Below, in pieces: positions 20,816 through 31,300 of a stretch of 64,000 bases of DNA (position 1 is the first letter of the stretch; each line of letters opens with the position of its first letter). The stretch comes from [Phialemoniopsis] sp. UDSM-2020 (taxonomy: Eukaryota > Ascomycota > Sordariomycetes > Thyridiales > Thyridiaceae), in NCBI GenBank assembly GCA_018873225.1, contig JAEILZ010000003.1:2542001-2606000 (forward strand), given 5' to 3'. The translations under genes and the position numbers were made by a program. The notes beneath the pieces were generated by a model. That model saw nothing but the letters and a program-made list of their open reading frames with translations. It had not been told where the DNA came from and made no database searches.

Positions 20816-22781
20816 ATGCATCCGCAAGGATATAACTCAGATTCACAGTCTCTGATGTTTCGGGGTGGAAAAGTGAGGCTCATCGAAGATGATGCTGAAG
20901 CGATGAGCCAACGAAGACGAGCTTGTCGAGCAAGTACTGCTGAGCCGGCCAAAAGGAGTCGCCCAGGGATTCATCAGCAACTCAATGCTTCCAACAAGAT
21001 CGCAAGTCGCTATTATGAACCTGGCGTCGTGTCAGATGACGAAACGGCCTCGAGCCGCAGAATTATCGATCGATTGCACAAATTGAGTATGGTGTCGTCA
21101 GACTCTGAAGACTCCCTACACGGGCCGAGTTTCCAAGTGATAGCATCTTCTCGCAGACAAAGGGGAAGGAAATCATTAAGCCCAAAGCAGTACCATTCGA
21201 GCAAACCCATCCAGCGAAGAGACCGCTGCAACTCTGGAGAACACTCCAAGAGGGCCGATTTTTCTTGCACTGGGCTCACAGGGTCCGATTCAGGCCCAGA
21301 TGGACAAGCCAAGCGTTCGCGTAGTGTTCGAAGGACGACAAATGTCTCGGAATGTTTGATGTCAACTCCACTGCCTCACCTTGCAGGGCAAGTCTTGAGA
21401 CCACACGTATCATACAAGTCAGAGAGCGAGGCGTTTGTGTTGTCGCCTGAAACCCAGCGTGATCTTGCTGCAGACCACGGCCTGAGTTCCGTCACAGACA
21501 CAACCATACACCGTGGCAACGGCATTCGTCAGCGTGTCAAAACGACCAACAACTCAAAACGATGTCGGGATCTTGCGATGCCGGCTCCCGGGCGGGATTT
21601 CGAAAGCGACGAGGAGGCCACGGCAGATCTACCGGCACGGGCCAGTAAACGCTCGAAACCGGCAGATATCTCACTAAAGCTCGCATGTCCCTTTTTCAAG
21701 CGTAGTCCAGAAAGCAACATGCGAAGCAGGGCCTGTTTTGGGCCGGGCTGGGAGACGGTGCACCGAGTCAAGTTCGCTCCCCTTCACAACTCTGTTACAG
21801 GCCCCAGAAGCTGACACGGGTACCGACAGGGAGCATCTGTATCGCTGTCACGCCGCCCCTAAATTCAAATGTCCGCGATGCTGCGAACCTTTCACCACCA
21901 ATGCGGACTTGACCGCTCACCAGCGGTCGGCAGTCCCCTGCGAACTCGAGGACCATGACGACTCGGACTGCTTTGACGCTGACAAGGAGGTCGAGCTCCG
22001 CTGCAGAAAGCGAGGCAGCGCCAACAGGCCCGAGACCGACAAGTGGACTGCAATGTATCGCGTCCTCTTCCCTAACGATGACGAGACTAAGTATCCCTCA
22101 CCGTGTAAGCCCAGTCACCCCGAGGTTGTCACGAAAACGTAGCACTGATGATTACTGTTGATAGACTACGACCACTCTCAACCAAAACAATCCGATGACC
22201 TACCAAAAGGATCTGAGAAGGATTTTCTTGCCCGCTTCGATGCCTTCGCACGCCGCTCGATACCAGACATCATACAGGATGAAGGGCTTCCAGACCCCAA
22301 ACACACTGACGCAAAGTGCTTGGAGATGACCAATCTCGTATTGAGAATCCACAGTAAACTCATCAAGATGTACACAGAACATAGCCGGTTGAGAACTTCA
22401 GATGAAGCGCCTGAGGCGGGGCAAGGTCCGGACGACATGAATCTCAACAACAATGGTCATACAACTGTGCTCCAACAAACCTGTGAAGCAAACCTTGCCT
22501 CGGAAGATTTCATAGACTGGAGCGCCTTCGACTTCAACAATATTGGCGAACACGAGCTTGACCCCGTGCTTCTGAGCTCGAGCCGTGACAGAAACGACCT
22601 GAATCATGACTTATTCGCAAGTATCGATGGACTTGCGGTCCCTTCATTACCACTGGTATCAACCACGTGCGAAGATTCGGGATACGTTTCTAGGTTTTCA
22701 TATATGGAAGATGTCACCAACAAGGAAAAGTACCCAAACAAGAGCCGTTCGCAGGCTGAAGATTGGGGGTTGTATATATAG
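20816..22781 (+). CDS. fungal zinc-finger protein with HRVKEHLYR core
   Basis: Three exons: 20816-21771, 21830-22104 and 22165-22781, giving 615 residues. Splicing was chosen to rebuild the family core: exon 1 ends in CPFFKRSPE...RACFGPGWETVHRVK and exon 2 continues EHLYRCH...CPRCCEPFTTNADLTAHQ. Intron 1 has an unusual donor (GTTCGC) but a CTGAC branch site and CAG acceptor; intron 2 is GTAAGC...ATAG. The Cys and His residues in the core suggest two linked zinc-binding sites of C2H2/C2HC type. The N-terminal 300 residues are disordered, rich in Ser, Arg and Asp, and the C-terminal part is acidic. This family is widespread in Pezizomycotina and without known function; DNA or RNA binding is only inferred. 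The frame is open upstream of the ATG to 20747, so an earlier start through a spliced leader is possible. Confidence 0.72.
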
Positions 22782-23000
22782 TTTTCATTGAATTTATAGG
22801 AAAGGAGCATAGCCTTGCTGAGTAGCAGTGTAAAGGAGGGGGTATCACGGACTTCCCAATCTAAAAGAGAAAACCCAATCTAAACAAGATGAAAAGCTCC
22901 AGCCTGTATAGCGCTCGAATCCCGCATGTGAGATCGAAAAAAACAAAAATAAAGAAATACCAATAGAAAAGGAGTGACTGCGCGCTTTCAACGCTCATCC

Positions 23001-26000
23001 TCAAGCTGGAGCCTCAGCGGCTACCTCCGTCTCTATGGGCATCGGAGACTTGGCATCGAGTGGTCCATCTGCATCGTCCACACTCCCCGATTCCGAAGGC
23101 GTCGCTATATCCTCAGTGACGACTGCCGGTGCCGTCGACGCCTTCTGCGCCCGTTTGAATGCGGCATTTCGCTCCTCACGTTGTCGCACAAGCTCTTTCT
23201 CTGCCTCCACGGCCTTTGCCCTTCTAGCCTCAACGTCCTCCCTCCGCACAACTTTTCTGAGCCCCTCGGATGCCTGGATGAGGCCGTCGATGCTGATGGC
23301 GTGGTTCGTCATCTGATGGTTGATGTAGGTGTAGATGCTGGCCGGAGTGACACAGCTGAGGAGCTGCTGCTCGTTCAGTTTGAGGAGCGCGAGCGCAACT
23401 TGGAAGAGGAACGTGCTCCCGTCATTGAAGCAGAGCACAACATCCCACACACGGAACAGAGCCTCAGCAGAGAGACAATCCGTAAATACTGAGAGGAACC
23501 ACTGGAAAGTCATGGTCTCGAGATCGATGCTGAGATCCTCGAAGTGAGCAGACAGTTTGGGCAGCACCTCGCTGACGTACTGACGCAACACTTGCTGGTC
23601 GGCACGGCTGGCCAGAAGTGAATGGTCATAGTAGCCTGCTGGCAAGATCGACTCGATGATAGAAACAAGCAGCCAGAAGGCGTCTTCCGCTGAGGGCGTG
23701 ACGAGAAGAAGATTGGCGGTGATGAGGTTCATCCCTTGACAGTAACCCACGTCCGGATTCCGGCGGGAGTAAGCCAACAACACTTCGTTGAGTTTGCTGA
23801 CACCTGGTCCTTTACGGAAGAAGATATTGTCGGTGAGCGTGCGGTTGATATCAGCTCTGATCTGGGTGACAACATCGGCGTTATCGTCGGTTTCTGGCTT
23901 GGACACGAGGTCGTCGTAGTAGCCGGGGACGCGCAGACTGTTGGCCCCTGAACACTCGGCCCACACCTTAGCTCGAAGCACGACCGGTATGCCAGCTAGC
24001 ACGAGCGAACGGAACTCGCTCCATTTCGCCCGGCCTACTTTGCCTTTGTTTCCAAGACCTGCCACGCCAACAATCTCTCCATCAGCCAACCGGCTTTCAG
24101 GCATTACTGCTGTAGCCTTTTGGAAACGGGCTTCTGCTGCCGCCGCGGCGCTCGCGGCTGCCACCTCGCCTTCGCGTTTTCGCTCCGCTCGGACCTTGCG
24201 AAGGAAATCATTCCAGCGGCTAGCGCGCTCCTTTTGAAGGTTGTCATGCAAATCACTCAGTTGCTGCAGCAAAAGCTTGACGGGCTCGGCATCTTCCTTG
24301 ACAAGAGTGGCCGTTGCTGCAGCCGACTCGGTCTCGCCGGTCGGGATAGTCTCACTGTCTAGCGCCGCTGTTGCTCTCGCCGGAGGCACAAAGCCACGAT
24401 CCTCCGAAGTGATGAGACCCGGCGACTTGGGCGCATCTCCACCTTCCGTAACTTCGATTCCGGGCACACTCATTGCTGGAGTATGAGAGAGCAGTTCAGT
24501 TGGAAAAGTTGCGATACGTAGGTAATCCTGCCATCTTTTGGGCTTGCCCTCTTCTCGGACCTCTTCGGTTGACGACGGAGATCCCGGCCTGCCTTCACTG
24601 CTTGCATTCCCTCTGTGATTGCTGTCGTCTTCAAAGAGGCTTGGAGAAAGCTTTGATCGCCCATTGGTCAGCATCTCTGTCCGGCTTCCCCTCTTGTAAT
24701 TTTTCGCCATCTGAGTGGCTTCCCTTTGTCTCTTCTTCCTACGCTGGTCGTATATGAAGCCAAAGCGGTCAGTCAGGAATTCTGCACCATAATAGTTGTT
24801 GTATATATGCGTCAATGTCGGTGGCTGGGCTTCGGGAGCGAAGATTGTGTCCATTTCCACTGGCCCCGAGCTCTCTTGACGGTCAGCGGTCTCGCTCGTG
24901 GGACTTCCGACCATTGTATCCCAGCGATCCTGAGGCTGAGTGCGGGCTAAGGTCCCAGTCGGCACATTCTGTCCAACAGTTGTACGTCGCATGGCCATCA
25001 AGGCCTTCGGACCCCCTTGTACTGATACGGCCCTTGCGGAACCTGTCGTCTGTTGACTCGATGTGGAAGGAGTCCTCAGAGATCCGCCAGCTGTGACGCT
25101 CTCTGCTCGACCCCTAGACTCTCCTTCGCGGGCTGCTCCGCCGCCAGCGACAAGTCTCAAAGCTAGGCTGGCCAAGGAGGTCGAGGCCTTCCTCCCGGAC
25201 TGACCAGTCTGGATGCTCGAGGCCCGACTTGAACTGCGAATGGATTCTGTAGCTTCTGGTGGGCTGAACAGGTCATCCTGCAAGGTTGGTCGGCGGTCGG
25301 CAGGAAGTATCGTCCGAACGACCGTCTGCGACCTGCCCGCATCCCCATTCACACTACTAGCACGACTGGGTCTCTTGCTCGTGGTTCCACCCCAAAAGTA
25401 ATCTTTCCAGCCTCTTGTAGTTCCCTTGCTGTCATCACGATCAGGTACGATTGACTGACTGCTCGCCCTTATCGTCGCGTCATTTGCTGCGAACGCGCTC
25501 TCGTACAGCGTGTTGTCGGCCATGGCATCGCTCATCAGATCTGAAACCCGCCTCGCTTTGACGTTGGTCTTCGCCTCCTGCTCGACAGCACGCAGTCGCG
25601 TTTCAAGATCCAGTGTTGACAGGCCACACTCGAGTATGATCTTTCTCAGCGCCCGTTCTCGATCATCGGCCTTTCGCCGCAGGGCAGCGATCTGCGCGTC
25701 GCGTTGCGCAAGGTCCTCAGCGACTTGCCGGACAAGATTCACGGCGCCATGCTTGGAAACGAGGCGCTCGATATGCTCATCCGGCGCAACATGAAGTGAA
25801 CCGGGGATTTTTCTTGTCGAGAGCGGCGCATCTTCGAACAGCGCACTCCGCGCCCGCACGGGGTTTGGTGATGCAGTCGTGAGGCTGTCAACGATGGAGC
25901 CGGACTTCTGCGACTCTGGCGATTTGGTTGTCAGAGAAGTTGCGCCGCCGGAGACATCGCGCTGGGAAGACCGATCTTCTCTCGGTGAGTCAGGCGAGAA

Positions 26001-26180
26001 GGACGGGAAAGATGTCAGGGACTTGTCCGATGCTGCTATCGATGAAGCAGAGCTGGAAGGATACGAAGCAAGCTTGCCTCTCTTGGCAGCGCGGACGGTG
26101 GAGGAGCGGTAACTCTTCACCGAAGTGGCCGACTGTTGCGAGACGGAGCGCTCGAGAGGGGCAGACTGCTCGTGGTCCAT
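23001..26180 (-). CDS. TBC-domain Rab GTPase-activating protein
   Basis: One long exon; 1059 residues from the ATG at 26180. The frame stays open upstream to 26237 (beginning GTG, no ATG). A CAG there could be a splice acceptor, so a short upstream exon is possible. The N-terminal 700 residues are Ser-rich and mostly disordered, with a coiled-coil-prone segment at about 125-215 and a conserved-looking block near 460-495 (DRFGFIYDQRRKKRQ). The TBC domain spans about 720-950. Both catalytic fingers are present: IRADINR (IxxDxxR) and GYCQGMN (YxQ). A charged helix follows (about 960-1000). TBC proteins accelerate GTP hydrolysis by Rab GTPases in vesicle traffic; which Rab is served cannot be read from the sequence. 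It differs clearly from the Gyp5-type protein at 60.4 kb. Confidence 0.85.
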   Translation of the reverse strand: MDHEQSAPLERSVSQQSATSVKSYRSSTVRAAKRGKLASYPSSSASSIAASDKSLTSFPSFSPDSPREDRSSQRDVSGGATSLTTKSPESQKSGSIVDSLTTASPNPVRARSALFEDAPLSTRKIPGSLHVAPDEHIERLVSKHGAVNLVRQVAEDLAQRDAQIAALRRKADDRERALRKIILECGLSTLDLETRLRAVEQEAKTNVKARRVSDLMSDAMADNTLYESAFAANDATIRASSQSIVPDRDDSKGTTRGWKDYFWGGTTSKRPSRASSVNGDAGRSQTVVRTILPADRRPTLQDDLFSPPEATESIRSSSRASSIQTGQSGRKASTSLASLALRLVAGGGAAREGESRGRAESVTAGGSLRTPSTSSQQTTGSARAVSVQGGPKALMAMRRTTVGQNVPTGTLARTQPQDRWDTMVGSPTSETADRQESSGPVEMDTIFAPEAQPPTLTHIYNNYYGAEFLTDRFGFIYDQRRKKRQREATQMAKNYKRGSRTEMLTNGRSKLSPSLFEDDSNHRGNASSEGRPGSPSSTEEVREEGKPKRWQDYLRIATFPTELLSHTPAMSVPGIEVTEGGDAPKSPGLITSEDRGFVPPARATAALDSETIPTGETESAAATATLVKEDAEPVKLLLQQLSDLHDNLQKERASRWNDFLRKVRAERKREGEVAAASAAAAAEARFQKATAVMPESRLADGEIVGVAGLGNKGKVGRAKWSEFRSLVLAGIPVVLRAKVWAECSGANSLRVPGYYDDLVSKPETDDNADVVTQIRADINRTLTDNIFFRKGPGVSKLNEVLLAYSRRNPDVGYCQGMNLITANLLLVTPSAEDAFWLLVSIIESILPAGYYDHSLLASRADQQVLRQYVSEVLPKLSAHFEDLSIDLETMTFQWFLSVFTDCLSAEALFRVWDVVLCFNDGSTFLFQVALALLKLNEQQLLSCVTPASIYTYINHQMTNHAISIDGLIQASEGLRKVVRREDVEARRAKAVEAEKELVRQREERNAAFKRAQKASTAPAVVTEDIATPSESGSVDDADGPLDAKSPMPIETEVAAEAPA

Positions 26181-27073
26181 GACCTCAGCTCCATTCGCAT
26201 GATTGCACGCAGCAAGATCGTATGCGTGCCCGTTCACTGCCCGACATGGAGTGCCACCGTAAGCAGCGCGTCTCGAATGCGCGTTTCTGGAGGTAGTAAC
26301 AGCTTTGCGGTCAGGATTTGGGGAGAAAAGAAGTCTGGAGGGAGGGTGATTTGAGGGCAGGCAAGCAGAAAGAAGGTTGAATGTGTGTGGGTGACGCTAT
26401 CGTTTATGCAAGATGATCGCCTGAATGGTGGGCCCCGGCCTATCAAAGCCACAGGGTTCAACACCAACATTACCTGTAGATCCCACAAGTGGGCGCGGGA
26501 GGACGCGGTTTTAGCCAAGTTTTAGACGGCAGCATTGGGGTCTAGTAGCGCTATTTGCCCTTCTAAAACGCTATAAGAACCCCATCAGTAAGGCGCGGCC
26601 CGTCCATTCCATTAGACCTAAGCTTCATCCCTTGATTTCGCCAACTTGAGGATAGTATGGATGGACATCTGGCCTTTTCCCATCCCTAGGAATGTGAAAA
26701 TGCTTCTTTTTGAATAAGAATTCTACCTGTTTTCGCGAATGGCGTCCTCAAAAACCCGTTCTCGAAACAGAGACGCGCATCTCAACGCGACTTTGGGCTC
26801 GTGCCCATGAGGCATATACTTAGTCTAAAGTACATGGGCTTGGACATCAAAGATCCGTGTCCACCCAGCGCAGACCACAGACGGTGCACTCCGCGAAGCT
26901 CGCTGGTGTTTCTAACAAAGGGCCCTGATTGGAAAGATACGGACTATCGACGGGTACCTGCATTGGGCCTGCCTGGAGCCTGTTCCGGTTTTCTGGTCAT
27001 GCCACAAGCTTCAAATTATAGGGACCAATGACAGAATTGTTTGCTCAAGAATTTTACTCAAGGATGACTTTGT
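26181..27073. other. TBC gene 5' flank and DUF6055 gene 3' flank
   Basis: About 890 bases. A minus-strand frame at 26234-26518 overlaps the putative leader of the TBC gene and is probably not a separate gene. Nothing else is supported. Confidence 0.35.
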
Positions 27074-28372
27074 TCATGCTGTTGCTCCAGTGAGCTGAAG
27101 CTGGTAGTCTAGTCCTCGGCTCACTTCACTCGTCAACGAGAACGGGTCATATAGATACAGGGTGTCCGGCGTGTTCACTACAACCAGACTGGCCTCCTCC
27201 CCATTTCCCAAGGCCGTACTGCCCGTCCCGCCTGGAAGCTCGATATATCTCACCGCTCCGTTGGTCGACTTGACGGCCAATGTTGCCGTGAAGGGCATGC
27301 CGGCGGAAGCTGTCACGGTGACGGCAATGGTAGCCCCCGCGCCGGTGGTTTTCAGAGGGATGATGTTAGCACCCATGTACCGTGGCTGTCTCGCCGACTT
27401 GACGCGGTAGCGACCGCTGCCTTGACTGTCTAAGTTCGCATATTTGATACTGCTCTTCTGCGCGGCAAATTGCCGAGCTGCCTGGGGGTGGCCGATATCG
27501 ACGTATGCCATACGGGCCCAGTACCGTGCGACCACGGCTTGGATGCGGACTGCAGGCGATACCAGGCGGTTGAGCACGTGCAGTGGTGTCTCATTGCTGT
27601 TGCGCTGATATCGCGTCCACACGGCGGGAAACATGGGGAGGCCAAGCCCCGTGTAGTTGTCTGGGTTGTTGTGCATGTAGGTCAAGAAGGGCCAGGCCTG
27701 GTAATAGTTCCCCGAGTCTCGGGTTCCGTCGACAATGACCTGGTGCGAGTCACCAAGCACCTTTTTGAGGTCGATGAGCGTGTTGCCTTCGGCCTGACCG
27801 AAACGTGACCGCCCTTTTGCACAGAGCGGCGATGTCAGATACGTATCAGCTACGAAGTTGGCCAGCGGCTCCCACCACGCTCCGGTGCGGATCTGATCGA
27901 TCCAGTATCGTTCGGCGTACGTCAATGCATGGCCGAATTCGTGAACCGTGACCGAGGGCTCTGTCAGATATTGAGTCACCACGTTGAGGAAGCTGAGCCC
28001 GGCGGTCTGATCTGTGCCCGTGTTCGCTGCCGCGCCTGGCAAGGTGCTCACTGTGTAGACATTAACCTTGTACCACGGCCCATTATCGTCTTCTTGTCTG
28101 AAGGATAGGCCACTAGACCGCCAGCCGAGGTCGTCGACAAAGCACGAGTATGCTGCTTCGAGGCTCTTGATAGCTGAGTCGGCAGCACCATCGCTCGGGG
28201 CGTTGTAGATGCGAAAGTGCGGCGAGTCCTTGAACTTAGTTCCGCCGGGGCCGACTCTTGTGTTCACTTGGAAGTCGGCTGGTGGTGTAGCAGCCAAGGA
28301 TGACCACGCAAGAGCAGCAATAGCAGCTATCGACTGCCATGGCGCGCATAGATGTCTCAGAGAATGCAACAT
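27074..28372 (-). CDS. secreted DUF6055-type protein with HEXXH zinc-protease signature
   Basis: Intronless, 432 residues. The N-terminus (about 1-28) has a hydrophobic core, AAIAALAWSSLAA, typical of a signal peptide. The sequence matches my recollection of the DUF6055 family (HFRIY..., AAYSCFVDDLGWRSSGLSF, TYLTSPLC). HEFGH places the zinc ligands at His144 and His148 with Glu145 as general base, and Glu168 in AWWEPLANF sits where gluzincins carry the third ligand (20 residues on). The C-terminal 120 residues are rich in Thr, Ala and Gly and look like a beta-sandwich domain. Secretion and metallopeptidase activity are inferred; I know of no characterised fungal member. The gene borders a gene-poor stretch, as is common for accessory secreted proteins. 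Confidence 0.78.
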   Translation of the reverse strand: MLHSLRHLCAPWQSIAAIAALAWSSLAATPPADFQVNTRVGPGGTKFKDSPHFRIYNAPSDGAADSAIKSLEAAYSCFVDDLGWRSSGLSFRQEDDNGPWYKVNVYTVSTLPGAAANTGTDQTAGLSFLNVVTQYLTEPSVTVHEFGHALTYAERYWIDQIRTGAWWEPLANFVADTYLTSPLCAKGRSRFGQAEGNTLIDLKKVLGDSHQVIVDGTRDSGNYYQAWPFLTYMHNNPDNYTGLGLPMFPAVWTRYQRNSNETPLHVLNRLVSPAVRIQAVVARYWARMAYVDIGHPQAARQFAAQKSSIKYANLDSQGSGRYRVKSARQPRYMGANIIPLKTTGAGATIAVTVTASAGMPFTATLAVKSTNGAVRYIELPGGTGSTALGNGEEASLVVVNTPDTLYLYDPFSLTSEVSRGLDYQLQLTGATA

Positions 28373-31300
28373 CGTGTCAGGTACGAGGTGTCACTCACAA
28401 CAAAGCGTCCCTGGAAAAGTAATGATGTGGCGCGGCGATATGTCCTCTTCAATATATAACTTTTTGTGTACGCCTAGAGTAGAAATCTCGGAGGAGAGAC
28501 TTTACCTCCGTCTTTAGAGCGTGAAATCACGAAGTCATTGCTACGGTGCGTTGTTTTGCCTAATATGTCACTGCTGCGCAACAAGACAACCCTATAACAG
28601 GATTGCTATATAGATAGTCGGCAGATTTCAAATAGGCCTTTACCATAGAATTATCGCCCTTGGAAGCCTGTTGTCTGTGTTGTATATTTTGGGTTGGATT
28701 GTTCAAAAGACAAAGAGTGGCCCAAATGCTGGCAATGGGCGCCGTTTCAATATCGATGTGCTCAAAGTATCGCGTGAAAACTTTGATAGTGGAAATGTAG
28801 GACCGCAAGCAAGTTGTGATGTTGGGTTGCCGTGATGTGCAAGTTTCTTTGTTGCAAATCCTTCACTCAGTTGCCATGTCCAGGATCGTAGGAGCTTCGG
28901 CAGGCAACAACAGGAACACGTTGGAATGGTATCCCATCGTCTTGGCCGAGGCCATGGTGCTTCTGTCTTGTGTCGAAACTTGGCCGCTGAGTATGTGTTA
29001 AGTATCGTGGGAATTTTCGTTGGGGCTCGGGATCAGGGGTAGTTGTCTCTGGGGTGTTTGGGTCAACGATACGGACTTGACTGCCTCCTCAATGGAAATA
29101 GACTAGGTTCACTCAACAGTGTCTGTGTCAACGATTCGGCTTCTTGAAGAGTAAAGCACAAGTGAACCTGGGTCCCTCTGCCTCGAATTGGAAAGAGTGA
29201 ATGTCAACAACAGTCCTCATCGACATCAGCTTAATCGTACTTCGTAGGCATGAATCCGTGATCAAGGCTCACGGACACAGTATTGCCCCGAGCACCGTCT
29301 TGCCAACTAGGATATTGTGATATGATCTACAAACCTAATTACTCCGTACAGCAAACTTCTCAAGGGAAACCTGACCCTGGGGGTAAGGCTCGCTGCATGG
29401 CCAGTGAGCACTGTTCTCGACTCGATTTCAGCAGATCAAGGTGTCATCACTCAGGGGTCCGTGGTCTACAATTCTTTGATGATCAAGCCCAACCTTGTAA
29501 GTCAGGTCTATCATCCTGTCGATCCGGCCGTGTACTCCGGGCTCCGTGAACATTACCCGTTCTAGACTGTCCGGGTGCACGATGAGATGGGCCTGGCAAA
29601 TGATTCCATGTGGAACATCTGCGACTAATGAGAAGTGGGTGACTGGTCAAGATAGCTAGAACAGTCCATGATGCCAATCTCTCTTTCAGACCACGCCAAC
29701 AGAGAGCACTTTTTGCATGATCCGCAGTAAGAGAACACCCAGATCCTCAAGCAAGAACTAGTGTTGGAACTTGCCTTTGAATTCGCCTCTCCGCGCCGAA
29801 ATAGTGCTAGGTTGCCTCGCGCGGTCTTTCTCGGTGAAGGACGGTCAGGACGCCACATAGACCATCTTTCTCAGTAGTGACTGGAGTCAAGCGTACCTCG
29901 TCTTGCCTCATTCTGCAAGAGAAAGTTGGCTGAGGTCGCAGACCCACCAGGCGAGTTGCGCGACGCAGGCATCCCATGTCTCGTGCTTATTCCATGACGA
30001 GGTCTGGAAGGAGGGTGAAAATTCTGCGCCGCACATCGCTCATAGATGGGCTCGAGACATGTACATGAAACCGGGTACGGGGTCTGTCACGCATCTTCGC
30101 AGTGAGCATGCGCAAACGGTGAAGCTTGCGAGGATTGCAGTACTTCGACGCTGGTGTTCTGAGGCCCTTGAAGACACTTAAAATACCCGCCCAGAGTTAT
30201 GGCCGGGCATACCCAGGGATTGCTCTCGAATGTATTCGATGGGTCGCTCGGGTCACGGAAGGGCACCCGCTGTTTCGCCCCCAAATGATCTTGACCGTCC
30301 TCTCATCTTGGATTCATCAGACTAATGGCCACCTTGACGCAGGTACGCTGTGCCACAGCAAAGCCACCAATGATGGCACTACTGTGTCCCAAGTCATCTC
30401 CCAACCTGATCCACCGACACCCGCGCCGGAAGGATTCGAACGTTGGCTCGGAGCGGAAGTGTTGCCGGGTCGGGGTGATTCTGCAACAGGGGCCCAGGCC
30501 AAAAGTGTCAAGTCGATTCTGCAGCATCGCCCTGCGTGATAGTCTGGACAAATCGACGGCCTGGACTAAAGCAAATACCAACGCCAAGACGCCTCATGAG
30601 CTCATGGAGTTCTCTAGTGTGTTGATAGTGTCCAGTCAAGCGTGAGACGCCCGCGGCCCGCCGGAAAGTGCACTGGTTCCAAAGGCTCGGGACTCTAGAG
30701 GCTGTTTGGGTTGGTATTGCTGGATGATATGACCTTGGACAGGGGCCAGCATTTTCAGCTTGCGCTTGGTCTGCAAGGTCTGAATACTAGTCCGTCCCGT
30801 AGTAAGTAAGTAAGTAGGTTGAAGAAGAGCTACCGTGCTACCCCATACAGTTGTGTTGGGTTGGGGCTGTTGTGAGACATTTCCCTGGTGGCGACAGTCT
30901 AATAATGCAAGACACCAATTCTGGTAAACGACAGAAATCTTTCGATTTGCATGTTTAGCATCACCTTGCTTGCTGGGGACTCCCTACAACCTCCAGGGCG
31001 AATGGGGTGGATATTTGCTCAGGGTTAGGCAAGTTCTCGTATGCCCCCGGTGGAGTCTCAGCATGGTACAGATTTTCTGATGGAGCACCTAACGTACAAT
31101 TAGTGCACTAATAATTTGTTGGACAAATGGATAACTCGAGCTGGAAAGCGGGCGGATCCGGGGGAGATGGGGAACGAGGTCCACGATATTCGACGCTTGA
31201 GTGGATGCAAGACGGGTTCGTGTTCGCGCGTTCTCCATTGTTAAGGCTATTCCCCGGACTCGCTCATAGGTATTCGAAACACAGCCAACATTGCTTCTTT

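Noticed and set aside
30421..30500. GGATTCGAAC string resembling the T-arm of a minus-strand tRNA
   Set aside because: The flanking bases do not form a T-stem and no anticodon or D-arm could be folded around it.
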